From Gammaproteobacteria bacterium (GTDB lineage: Bacteria > Pseudomonadota > Gammaproteobacteria > SZUA-229), in NCBI GenBank assembly GCA_029882215.1, contig JAOULC010000002.1, positions 81,681-145,680 of the forward strand: a stretch of DNA of 64,000 nt. Reading direction: 5' to 3'. Under the pieces are notes generated by a model, which had not been told where the DNA came from, searched no databases, and saw nothing but the letters and a program-made list of their open reading frames with translations. This document shows positions 8,977 through 17,211 of the stretch, one piece after another. Every line of letters starts with the position of its first letter. Position 1 is the stretch's first letter. A program made the translations under genes and the position numbers.

Positions 8977-9372
8977 ATGACATCTAGCCGGCCTTATTTA
9001 ATTCGAGCACTTTATCAATGGATTGTAGATAACGGCATGACGCCTTATATTTTAGTTGATGCAGAGTCTCCTGACCTGGTAATACCCAGAGAATTTGTTC
9101 AGGAAGGAAAAATCGTACTCAATATCGCGCCGATGGCGGTTCAGAATCTAATTCTGGCTGATGATATGATTAGTTTTAACGCGCGCTTTAGCGGTGATTC
9201 TATGGATCTTCTGATAATAGTTGACAGTGTTCTGGCGGTATACGCTAAAGAAAATGGTCAGGGTATGATGTTTGGCGAAGAGTCAAACGGTGATCACCCG
9301 ACGGATCCATCGTCACCCACTATTAGCAAAAACAGCAAGCCTAAGAAGCCTACATTACGGGTTGTAAAATAA
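8977..9372 (+). CDS. sspB: ClpXP protease specificity-enhancing factor SspB
   Basis: A 131-residue adaptor that binds the ssrA degradation tag and delivers tagged proteins to ClpXP. The folded SspB domain covers about residues 5-105 (RPYLIRALYQWIVDNGMTPY through SVLAVYAKENGQGM). A polar, disordered linker follows, and the extreme C-terminus KPTLRVVK matches the ClpX-binding tail of the family (LRVVK). It pairs with sspA and is closed by a symmetrical terminator at 9381-9418. Confidence 0.94.
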   Translation: MTSSRPYLIRALYQWIVDNGMTPYILVDAESPDLVIPREFVQEGKIVLNIAPMAVQNLILADDMISFNARFSGDSMDLLIIVDSVLAVYAKENGQGMMFGEESNGDHPTDPSSPTISKNSKPKKPTLRVVK

Positions 9373-9380
9373 TTAACAGT

Positions 9381-9418
9381 AACCGCTTCGGAGCTGAAAT
9401 TTCAGCTCCGAAGCGGTT
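9381..9418. terminator. Perfect 38-bp palindrome acting as bidirectional terminator
   Basis: AACCGCTTCGGAGCTGAAA (9381-9399) is followed directly by its exact reverse complement (9400-9418). It lies between convergent sspB and the FAD-linked oxidase gene, whose stop codon begins only three bases beyond. T-rich stretches lie beyond each arm in the matching direction, though they are interrupted. A terminator serving both strands is the simplest reading. Confidence 0.75.
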
Positions 9419-9420
9419 TG

Positions 9421-10794
9421 TTATTTTTCCGCAGGAATGGTCTTGCCGGGGTTTAGGATACCTTTGGGATCAAAGGCCTGTTTGATTAAATGCATCACCG
9501 CAAGAGCTTCTTTATCCAGTTCACTGGCAATAAACTCCAGTTTGTCGATACCCACACCGTGTTCACCGGATAATGATCCGTTCAGTGATAAAACCAGCTT
9601 AAAGACATCATCAAGGCATAAATAAGCCGCCTCATCTTTTTCCTGAACCAGTAAGTTAACATGAATATTACCGTTGCCGGCATGACCGAAGTTAACAATG
9701 GGGATCTGATGTGCGTTGCTGATTTTTTCCAGTCCGTTAATTAATTTTGGGATGTTAGAAACAGGCACGACCACGTCTTCATTGATTTTTTTTGCAGCAA
9801 CATGGCGTAAACTGGGTGAAAGTGCCTTGCGTGTTTCCCATAGCGCTTTTACTTCAGTCTTATCATGCGCGACGGTAAATAATTCAAGGCCGTCATTTTG
9901 TGCGGCCTGCCCGATGTCTTTTGTCATCTGTTGCAGGTGTTCGGTTTTCCCATCCACCTCAATCATTAACATGGCGCCGGCATCTTCAGGCAAGTCGGCT
10001 TTTGAATATTGACGCACCATATTCAGGGCATTTTTGTCCATAAATTCAAGCGAGCAGGGGGTTGTGCTCTGAGCCATGATTTTTGAAACGGCTTGGGCGG
10101 CACTGTCAATGGTCTTGTATATTGCTTTAATCGTGCTTTTGCTTTCTGTTAAAGGCGTTAGTTTTAAAGTGGCCTCGGTGATGATGGCAAGTGTGCCTTC
10201 GGAGCCAATCAGCAAACGAGTTAAATCATAACCGACAACGCCTTTAGTGGTGTAAACGCCGCAACGCATTATATTGCCGGCACCGCTAACCGCCTCCAGT
10301 CCAAGAGTGTTTTCTCTTGGGGTGCCGTATTTAACCGCTCTTGGTCCGGCTGAGTTATAGGCTAAATTGCCGCCGACTGTACAAAAGGCCGCACTGGTTG
10401 GGTCCGGTGGCCAGAAAAAGCCGTGTTCTGCGGCAGCGATTTGTATCTCTTCGTTGGTGACACCGGGTTGTACGACCATGTAGCGATCATTCGGTGCTAT
10501 CCGCAATATTTTATTCATCCGTTCAGTGGACAAAATGACGCCGCCAGTAATGGGGACCGTGGCGCCGGTTGTGCCGGTGCCTTTGCCGCGAGCAATCAGG
10601 GGGCTGTTGAAACGGTTACAAAGAGCAACAATCTGGCGTACTTGCTCAGTTGTTTCTGGCAGCACAACAAAATCAGCCAGTGCATGGCGGCGGCTATTAT
10701 CCAGACCGTAACTCCAGATATCGGCCGGCTCTGTTTTAACGTGTGTGCGGCCAAGTATTTCAACCAGGCTTTTTTCAAGAGACTTATTAGACAT
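9421..10794 (-). CDS. FAD-linked oxidase of the GlcD / D-lactate dehydrogenase type
   Basis: A 457-residue flavoenzyme of the VAO/PCMH family. The N-terminal FAD-binding domain (about 35-215) shows PLIARGKGTGTTGATVP and the segment TVGGNLAYNSAGPRAVKYG. The C-terminal substrate-cap domain carries NFGHAGNGNIHVN and SGEHGVGIDK and ends in DPKGILNPGKT, typical of GlcD and of D-lactate, D-2-hydroxyglutarate and related 2-hydroxyacid dehydrogenases. The substrate cannot be picked from sequence alone. No glcE or glcF partner is present, so it probably works as a single-subunit dehydrogenase passing electrons to quinone or cytochrome c. It is the last gene of a leftward block, five bases after the SIS-domain gene. 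Confidence 0.88.
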   Translation of the reverse strand: MSNKSLEKSLVEILGRTHVKTEPADIWSYGLDNSRRHALADFVVLPETTEQVRQIVALCNRFNSPLIARGKGTGTTGATVPITGGVILSTERMNKILRIAPNDRYMVVQPGVTNEEIQIAAAEHGFFWPPDPTSAAFCTVGGNLAYNSAGPRAVKYGTPRENTLGLEAVSGAGNIMRCGVYTTKGVVGYDLTRLLIGSEGTLAIITEATLKLTPLTESKSTIKAIYKTIDSAAQAVSKIMAQSTTPCSLEFMDKNALNMVRQYSKADLPEDAGAMLMIEVDGKTEHLQQMTKDIGQAAQNDGLELFTVAHDKTEVKALWETRKALSPSLRHVAAKKINEDVVVPVSNIPKLINGLEKISNAHQIPIVNFGHAGNGNIHVNLLVQEKDEAAYLCLDDVFKLVLSLNGSLSGEHGVGIDKLEFIASELDKEALAVMHLIKQAFDPKGILNPGKTIPAEK

Positions 10795-10799
10795 TAAAG

Positions 10800-11420
<621 letters not shown>

Positions 11421-11434
11421 TTATAGCGTTTAGT

Positions 11435-11788
11435 TTACTCAAATGCGTATTTAATCCAGTTGACTTTGGATTTGTCCGTCAGGCTTGAGAGGGTGACAAC
11501 ATCAAAACGTGCATTCAGTTTGCTGTTATGTTTCTGCATATAGTGTTGTGCTGTTATGCGTAGTTTGCCTTGCTTTTTACTATCGATACTCTCAATCGCA
11601 CCGCCAAATTGTTCGCTTCTTCGGAATCTTACCTCGATAAAAACCAGGGTTTTTGCATCCTGCATAATCAGATCGATTTCACCGTATCGGCAAAAGTAAT
11701 TTTTTTCCAGCAGCTTTAGCTGGTGTGATTCAAGCAGCTGTTGCGCCAGTATCTCGGCTAACTTTCCCTGTTCGCTTTGTCTTTTCAT
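11435..11788 (-). CDS. yraN: YraN/UPF0102-family endonuclease-like protein
   Basis: A 117-residue protein of the UPF0102 family, which has a PD-(D/E)XK nuclease-like fold; the cellular role is unknown. The signature [51 protein letters not shown] contains the candidate metal-binding GEIDLI and FIEVRFR. It lies two bases downstream of lpoA in the same direction and 47 bases before the SIS-domain gene, the same order as in E. coli (lpoA-yraN-diaA). Confidence 0.9.
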   Translation of the reverse strand: MKRQSEQGKLAEILAQQLLESHQLKLLEKNYFCRYGEIDLIMQDAKTLVFIEVRFRRSEQFGGAIESIDSKKQGKLRITAQHYMQKHNSKLNARFDVVTLSSLTDKSKVNWIKYAFE

Positions 11789-11790
11789 TG

Positions 11791-13719
11791 CTAGTTAATA
11801 GTCTGTTGCCCGGGTTCATTATTGTCTGTTGGTTCAGGGTGGTAGATGAGAGACATGTTTTCTGCACTTAGAGGTTGCGGTGTACCACTGATAAACTGCG
11901 CAAAAATCAGTTCCCTGTGAATACGTAACAAAGGGTCGAGTAGCAGGTTACCGGTGTAGCCGCTAAAACGTTCTTCAGAACGTGCTTTTAAGCGGCCAAG
12001 GTACGGAATCAGATGATAAGCATCGGCACCAAGAGCGTACAGGCGAGAGTAATGCTTACTGGTTTGTGGCCAGTTTTTTATAATCGCCGATTTTAATTTG
12101 TTGTCTTCCAGTACCCATGGAATGTCACAATACACTAACTGATTAATATCACGATCGGCACTGTTATCAATAACACCGGAGAAAGCATGCGAGGTTGAGT
12201 AAACCTGTAAGTCGCTAGCATGATGAAACTTTAACTGCGGCAAGATGGATCTGGCTGCTCTGGGGTGGCTGGCAATAAAAATCATATCGATATCTCGCCG
12301 GCGATAAGCTTCAAATTTAAGGTTGTCACCCAGTGTTCGTTTTATTTTATTAAATCGCTGCTGGCTTTGTGTCAGGTTTAGCAGGTGTGTGATCGAATTG
12401 GAAAAATCATTTCGTTTAGTCTGGTAGGTTTGTGTGCTCCGTACTTCTCCGCCTAGCTTAACAAACTGTGCTTCAAATGCATCCTGCAATCGTTGTCCCC
12501 ATGAGGTGGCTGGGACAAGAACAGCGGCATATTTTTTACCTTGTTTAATAGCCAGTTCAGCAATTTGTACGGCTTCATCTTCAGGTAGTAATCCAAACTG
12601 AAACAGGTTGTCTGTAACTGATGTTTGATGTTCGGCATAGTTTAATGTCAGTACAGGTATCTCCAGCTCTTTTACTTTCGACAGCTCTTCTATAGCTGTT
12701 TTTGATAACGGTCCAACAATAAAATCAGAGCCTTTTTGGATAGCAGTCTGGTACTGTTGCCAGATCGGTGTTTCACTTGAGCTGGTATCGATGACTGATA
12801 TTTCGGGCCGGTTATTTGCAGCCGTGCTGAAATGAGCGCTTAAAAATCCGTCTCTGATTGAGCGAGCGGCTGCCGCGTATTTACTTTTAAGTGGCAGTAA
12901 TAATGTAATGTGTTTTGGGTGCTTTATCAGCTCGGTTTGATTTTTTGCCAGAGTAGACAGAAACGTATCGCCGGCCGGATGAAACGGGTGGCTGAGTAAC
13001 CAGTCCTGATAAACCTGCTCAAGATGCTGCCAGTTGTGCTGGTTGTTTTTTGTTGCAATCGCCAGCTCCAGCCAGCCTTTTATGCTTGCATCAAGTTCCA
13101 GTGTGTTGATCTGCTTGAGGCTGTTTAATGACATCATATTTAAAATGCGCCAGATGGTGTACTGGTTGTCATCTATCGGCAGCTTGTCCTGTAATAATGT
13201 GGCTAACTCAAGTCGTGTGCGGATAGCTTCAAAAGGGTAGCCGGCACCCAGAAATGCCTGCGCTCTGATACTGAGTATTTCAATTTTTTGGCTGTTGCTG
13301 AGGTTATCCAGATTTAATGGCAGTGCCTGTAACACATTGAGGTTTTCTCCCTGTGCCAGCATTATCCTGTTTTTTAACAGCGTGGCTTTTTCAACCTGGC
13401 TTGCTGACAGATACTCCGGTTTTATTTTATCTATGGCGGAACGGGCTGCCGGTATTTCAAGTTGTTCATACAGCCATTCGGCCATTTGCAAAATATACTG
13501 TTGTCTTTGCGGGTCACTGCCGCTTTCACTGAGCTGAATATAATCCTTGAGTTTTTCTGTTTGCTGCTCGGAGAGTTGTTTGGTTTGTGACGTCAGTTCC
13601 TTTTCGATTGATACCGGTGGTGCAGCCGGGATCTCTCTGATCTCATCTGGTTTGGGCGCGCAGCCGGTCAGTAAGATCAATACGAAGGCGATAACGTTAA
13701 GAATTAAAGGTTTATTCAT
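11791..13719 (-). CDS. lpoA: Outer-membrane lipoprotein LpoA, activator of penicillin-binding protein
   Basis: An outer-membrane lipoprotein that reaches through the periplasm to activate a bifunctional peptidoglycan synthase (PBP1A in E. coli). I start it at ATG 13719, giving 642 residues, because this yields a compact lipoprotein signal with lipobox LTGC and lipidated Cys20. The longer reading from TTG 13752 adds 11 residues before it. The N-terminal half is helical with TPR-like repeats; the C-terminal half (from about HITLLLPLKSKYAAAARSIRDGF) is a periplasmic-binding-protein-like domain. The length fits the family. It is the first gene of the leftward block, divergent from rsmI, which codes for a neighbour also adjacent in E. 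coli. Confidence 0.88.
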   Translation of the reverse strand: MNKPLILNVIAFVLILLTGCAPKPDEIREIPAAPPVSIEKELTSQTKQLSEQQTEKLKDYIQLSESGSDPQRQQYILQMAEWLYEQLEIPAARSAIDKIKPEYLSASQVEKATLLKNRIMLAQGENLNVLQALPLNLDNLSNSQKIEILSIRAQAFLGAGYPFEAIRTRLELATLLQDKLPIDDNQYTIWRILNMMSLNSLKQINTLELDASIKGWLELAIATKNNQHNWQHLEQVYQDWLLSHPFHPAGDTFLSTLAKNQTELIKHPKHITLLLPLKSKYAAAARSIRDGFLSAHFSTAANNRPEISVIDTSSSETPIWQQYQTAIQKGSDFIVGPLSKTAIEELSKVKELEIPVLTLNYAEHQTSVTDNLFQFGLLPEDEAVQIAELAIKQGKKYAAVLVPATSWGQRLQDAFEAQFVKLGGEVRSTQTYQTKRNDFSNSITHLLNLTQSQQRFNKIKRTLGDNLKFEAYRRRDIDMIFIASHPRAARSILPQLKFHHASDLQVYSTSHAFSGVIDNSADRDINQLVYCDIPWVLEDNKLKSAIIKNWPQTSKHYSRLYALGADAYHLIPYLGRLKARSEERFSGYTGNLLLDPLLRIHRELIFAQFISGTPQPLSAENMSLIYHPEPTDNNEPGQQTIN

Positions 13720-13806
13720 ATATTTATGGTTTGTTAACGAGAGAAAACTCAAATTGAAATACCTATCTATTCTACAATAGCTATTTCATTATGTCTTATA
13801 AACTAA

Positions 13807-14676
13807 GTGCCGGAGAAACAGGCTTTGGAACAGGTAATCGGGAAACTGTACGTGGTGGCAACGCCAATTGGCAATCTGGCAGATATTAGTCAGCGGGCAC
13901 TTGATGTATTGCGGCAGGTTGATCTTATTGCAGCTGAAGATACCCGGCATAGTGCAAGGTTGATGGAGGCGTATTCTATTAATACGCCATTGAAAGCCTA
14001 TCATGATCATAATGAAGACTATCAGTCAGGTGTGCTGGTTGAAAAACTACTTGCCGGGCAGAATATTGCGCTGATCTCAGATGCCGGCACGCCGTTAATC
14101 AATGATCCGGGGTATCGCCTGCTCAGTGCAGTACATGATGCTGGTATTACCGTGGTGCCGGTACCCGGTGCTAATGCGGCGATTGCGCTATTGTCGGTCT
14201 CAGGGCTGGCGGTTAATAGTTTCACCTTTGAGGGATTTCCGCCGGTAAAATCACAGCAGCGCCAGGGTTATTACGCAAAATGGCTGAAAAGCCCGCATAC
14301 CCATGTTTTTTATGAGTCTAGCCACCGTATTGTTGCGTCATTAAGGGATGCGTTATCAGTGCTGGGCCAGGAGAGGCAGGTGGCGATGGGGCGCGAAATC
14401 ACCAAAACCTTTGAGACCATCAAGCGCTGTTCATTGGCTGAGTTGTGTGAATTCGTAGAAGCCGACAATAACCAACAAAAAGGTGAATTCGTGATCGTGG
14501 TGAGTCGTGCAGAAGTCGATGAATCGGGTTCTGAGAATGAGGTCAGGGAAATGTTGGAGAAGGTGTTGCCCATCATTTCGTTAAAGCAGGCGAGTCAGGT
14601 GGTGGCGGAATTAACGGGGCAGAAGAAGAATAAAATTTACCAAATAGCACTGGAAATGCAGGAAGGTGATGGTTAA
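13807..14676 (+). CDS. rsmI: 16S rRNA 2'-O-ribose C1402 methyltransferase RsmI
   Basis: A 289-residue S-adenosylmethionine-dependent methyltransferase of the tetrapyrrole methylase fold that modifies C1402 in the ribosomal decoding centre. Signature segments are LYVVATPIGNLADISQRALDVL, AAEDTRHSARLM, LISDAGTPLINDPGYRL and PVPGANAAIALLSVSGL. The C-terminal extension (about 240-289) with SLKQASQVVAELTG is usual. The start is uncertain: GTG 13807 is used here, and TTG 13825 behind GGAG is an alternative that still keeps the whole domain. It is divergent from lpoA, with RNase P RNA next downstream. Confidence 0.92.
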   Translation: MPEKQALEQVIGKLYVVATPIGNLADISQRALDVLRQVDLIAAEDTRHSARLMEAYSINTPLKAYHDHNEDYQSGVLVEKLLAGQNIALISDAGTPLINDPGYRLLSAVHDAGITVVPVPGANAAIALLSVSGLAVNSFTFEGFPPVKSQQRQGYYAKWLKSPHTHVFYESSHRIVASLRDALSVLGQERQVAMGREITKTFETIKRCSLAELCEFVEADNNQQKGEFVIVVSRAEVDESGSENEVREMLEKVLPIISLKQASQVVAELTGQKKNKIYQIALEMQEGDG

Positions 14677-14731
14677 AAAAGGATCATGATTCTCGCATGC
14701 CGTTAGTGGGAATTCAGGGTTTTAGCTCTTT

Positions 14732-14775
14732 AAAGTCAAAGGCTGCGGGTGCGGGAGCTTACAGTCTTTGACTTT
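14732..14775. repeat. Inverted repeat between rsmI and rnpB
   Basis: AAAGTCAAAG (14732-14741) and its exact complement CTTTGACTTT (14766-14775) enclose 24 bases. There is no T-run typical of a terminator directly after, only TGATTTGAG. It could end the rsmI transcript or be a protein-binding site upstream of rnpB. Confidence 0.4.
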
Positions 14776-14873
14776 GATTTGAGTATTTAGACTCACGCTT
14801 TTGACGTTCACTGTACTCAGATTGAATATCAATATGAGTACTTTAATTTGTATGCTCAGGTGTCGTCTTAACA

Positions 14874-14879
14874 TATAAT
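14874..14879 (+). promoter_or_regulatory. -10 element of the rnpB promoter
   Basis: A perfect TATAAT ends seven bases before the first paired base of the RNase P RNA (14887), the right distance for the transcription start. The -35 element is weak; TTGTAT at 14848-14853 would need a long 20-base spacer. Confidence 0.6.
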
Positions 14880-14886
14880 ACGCTGC

Positions 14887-15240
<354 letters not shown>

Positions 15241-15481
15241 ATTTTTAATCAATTTATAGACCTCTTTATGGGTGCATTCTGTGCTCATATTTAATTTAAA
15301 TACCGTTCGTCAGTTTGTTGTGACTGTATAATGTCGTGCAAACTTAATGTAATGGTTTAAGTTGTCAGTACAAGCCAATGATTTCATTTGAGTTAAAAAT
15401 CAACCTTGATTTTATTTTCTGTAATATCTCCTAACGTATTGACCTACAAGCCTTTTTTTCCACTTAGCCATCGTGAAAACC
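15241..15481. other. Intergenic region between rnpB and the mra promoter
   Basis: No gene seen. A short AT-rich stem, AAAATCAA (15396-15403) and TTGATTTT (15406-15413), is followed by ATTTTCT and might terminate rnpB, although it is far from the RNA end and has almost no loop. A lone TATAAT lies at 15327-15332 without a convincing -35 box. Confidence 0.35.
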
Positions 15482-15511
15482 TTGACTGGTGGGGGCTGCG
15501 GGGACTATAGT
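15482..15511 (+). promoter_or_regulatory. Sigma-70 promoter of the division and cell-wall cluster (Pmra)
   Basis: TTGACT (15482-15487) and TATAGT (15506-15511) stand 18 bases apart, placing the transcription start near 15518, about 30 bases before mraZ. The spacer is G-rich, with TGGGGG at 15490 and CGGGGA at 15499 resembling additional MraZ half-sites. Confidence 0.7.
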
Positions 15512-15520
15512 GCTGATATG

Positions 15521-15550
15521 TGGGGAATAGTGGGTAAGTGTGGGTAATTG
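15521..15550 (+). promoter_or_regulatory. MraZ operator: three 10-bp TGGGKA repeats
   Basis: Three direct repeats with exact 10-bp spacing: TGGGGAATAG (15521), TGGGTAAGTG (15531), TGGGTAATTG (15541). E. coli MraZ is known to bind three TGGGN repeats separated by 5 bases upstream of its own gene, which is the same pattern. The array lies just downstream of the predicted start site and runs into the mraZ start codon, so it should serve autorepression of the cluster. Confidence 0.8.
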
Positions 15551-16005
15551 TGTTTAGGGGAATCAATAATCTGGCTCTTGATACGAAAGGACGTGTGGCT
15601 ATGCCGGCACGCTATCGTGAGCGCTTGCTTGATTGTTGTGGCGGAAAGCTGATTGTTACGATTGAGTTTGACCCTTGCCTGTTAATTTACCCGCTGCCTG
15701 AATGGGAAAAAATTGAAGAAAAATTAGTGGCGCTGCCGTCAATGAACAAGCAGACCCGTACTTTGCAACGGCGGATGATAGGGCATGCAACAGAATGTGA
15801 AATTGACTCTCAGGGTCGTATTCGAGTGCCTGCGATTTTACAAGAGCAGGCCGGTCTGGAGAAACAGGTTGTGATTATCGGGCAGGGGAAAAAGTTTGAG
15901 ATATGGAATGAGGCAACCTGGCAGGATAACCAGAATACCTGGCTGGATGATATTAAAAATGATGATGAAGGTTTGCATTCATCACTAGAAAGCTTGTCCC
16001 TCTAA
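15550..16005 (+). CDS. mraZ: Transcriptional regulator MraZ
   Basis: A 151-residue DNA-binding protein with two SpoVT/AbrB-like swapped-hairpin domains, forming rings that bind TGGGN repeats and repress the division and cell-wall cluster. Family signatures are FRGINNLALDTKGRVAMPARYR at the start and the second-domain copy IDSQGRIRVPAILQE. I start it at GTG 15550 because MFRG-type starts and a length near 152 are normal for the family. GTG 15538 in frame would add only MWVI and is the alternative; no good Shine-Dalgarno supports either. Its operator immediately precedes it. Four bases separate it from rsmH. Confidence 0.93.
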   Translation: MFRGINNLALDTKGRVAMPARYRERLLDCCGGKLIVTIEFDPCLLIYPLPEWEKIEEKLVALPSMNKQTRTLQRRMIGHATECEIDSQGRIRVPAILQEQAGLEKQVVIIGQGKKFEIWNEATWQDNQNTWLDDIKNDDEGLHSSLESLSL

Positions 16006-16009
16006 GCCG

Positions 16010-16945
16010 ATGACAGAAAAATTCACACATCAGCCGGTCCTACTACAAGAAGCGGTTGATGCACTGGCAATCAAAGCCGATGGTATATATATCGACGGTA
16101 CTTTTGGTCGTGGCGGACATAGTGCGCTTATATTGTCTCAGCTGGGTGATGTGGGAAGGCTGATTGCATTTGATCAGGATCCTGAGGCGATTGCTGTTGC
16201 TCACGAACGTTTTGCCGGTGATCAGCGCTTTGAAATTGTGCATGAAAACTTCAGCGTTCTGGGAGAAGTTGTTAAGGCGAAATCCCTGACGGGTAAAGTA
16301 GATGGTGTGTTGCTGGACATAGGTGTTTCCTCGCCGCAGTTTGATGATGCGGAACGTGGCTTTAGTTTTAGTCAGTCGGGTCCGCTCGATATGCGCATGA
16401 ATCCGCAACAGGGTATTTCAGCGGCTGAATGGCTTAGTAAAGCCGAAGCAAGAGACATTGCCCGTGTACTGAGAATTTATGGCGAGGAAAAGTTTGCTAA
16501 CAAAATAGCTTTTGCGATTATTGATCAGCGTGAAGAAAATCCGATTACAACCACACTGGAGCTGGCCAATATTATTAGTGCTGTTGTGCCAAAGAAAAAC
16601 CTGAAAAAACACCCTGCTACCAGAAGCTTTCAGGCGATCAGGATTTATATTAATCGCGAGCTGGAAGTGCTGCAAGAAACGCTTGAGCAGGTTAATGATG
16701 TGCTGGCAATTGGCGGACGCCTGTCAGTTATCAGTTTTCATTCATTGGAAGACAGAATTACAAAACGTTTTATAAAAAAGATGACGAGCGAGCCATCAGC
16801 ATTACATGATTTGCCAATAAAAAACGACGATATTATCAAACCGATGAAAAAAATTGGTAAGTCAATAAAGGCCGGTGAGAAAGAGCTTGAAAAAAACCCG
16901 CGTGCAAGAAGCGCTGTGCTGAGAGTGGCTGAGAGGGTTAGCTGA
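16010..16945 (+). CDS. rsmH: 16S rRNA N4-cytidine C1402 methyltransferase RsmH (MraW)
   Basis: A 311-residue SAM-dependent methyltransferase that adds the N4 methyl to C1402 of 16S rRNA, the same base whose ribose is methylated by RsmI encoded just upstream. Segments typical of the family are HQPVLLQEAVDAL, GTFGRGGHS (SAM binding), GVLLDIGVSSPQFDDAERGFSF, PLDMRMNP, TRSFQAIRIYIN and SVISFHSLEDR. Full length. It overlaps ftsL by one base. Confidence 0.97.
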   Translation: MTEKFTHQPVLLQEAVDALAIKADGIYIDGTFGRGGHSALILSQLGDVGRLIAFDQDPEAIAVAHERFAGDQRFEIVHENFSVLGEVVKAKSLTGKVDGVLLDIGVSSPQFDDAERGFSFSQSGPLDMRMNPQQGISAAEWLSKAEARDIARVLRIYGEEKFANKIAFAIIDQREENPITTTLELANIISAVVPKKNLKKHPATRSFQAIRIYINRELEVLQETLEQVNDVLAIGGRLSVISFHSLEDRITKRFIKKMTSEPSALHDLPIKNDDIIKPMKKIGKSIKAGEKELEKNPRARSAVLRVAERVS

Positions 16946-17211
16946 TGTTTAAAAGCCTGTCTCTTGGGCTACTGGTTTTACTGGTAATGGCTTCCGCTAT
17001 ATCGGTTGTTTATAGCAAGCACCTGAACAGGAAAATGTTTGTGGAATTACAGCAAATTAATAAAAGCATTGATGAGCTGAATATAGAGTGGGGTCGATTG
17101 CAGCTGGAGGAAGGCGCATGGTCCGATCACAGTCGTTTAGAAGAAGTTGCAAGAACAAAACTGAATATGATATTGCCGGGAATTAACTCAGTGGTGTATT
17201 TAAAGCCGTGA
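16945..17211 (+). CDS. ftsL: Cell division protein FtsL
   Basis: An 88-residue bitopic inner-membrane protein of the divisome, where it works with FtsB and FtsQ to activate FtsWI septal synthesis. A short cytoplasmic tail, one membrane span (about 6-24) and a periplasmic coiled coil (about 30-60) are visible. The motif LQLEEGAWSDHSRLEEVARTKLNM is characteristic. Assignment is also firm by position between rsmH and ftsI. It overlaps ftsI by four bases (GTGA). Confidence 0.94.
   Translation: MFKSLSLGLLVLLVMASAISVVYSKHLNRKMFVELQQINKSIDELNIEWGRLQLEEGAWSDHSRLEEVARTKLNMILPGINSVVYLKP

Noticed and set aside
16043-16408. Leftward 121-codon frame
   Set aside because: Antisense to rsmH; no independent support.
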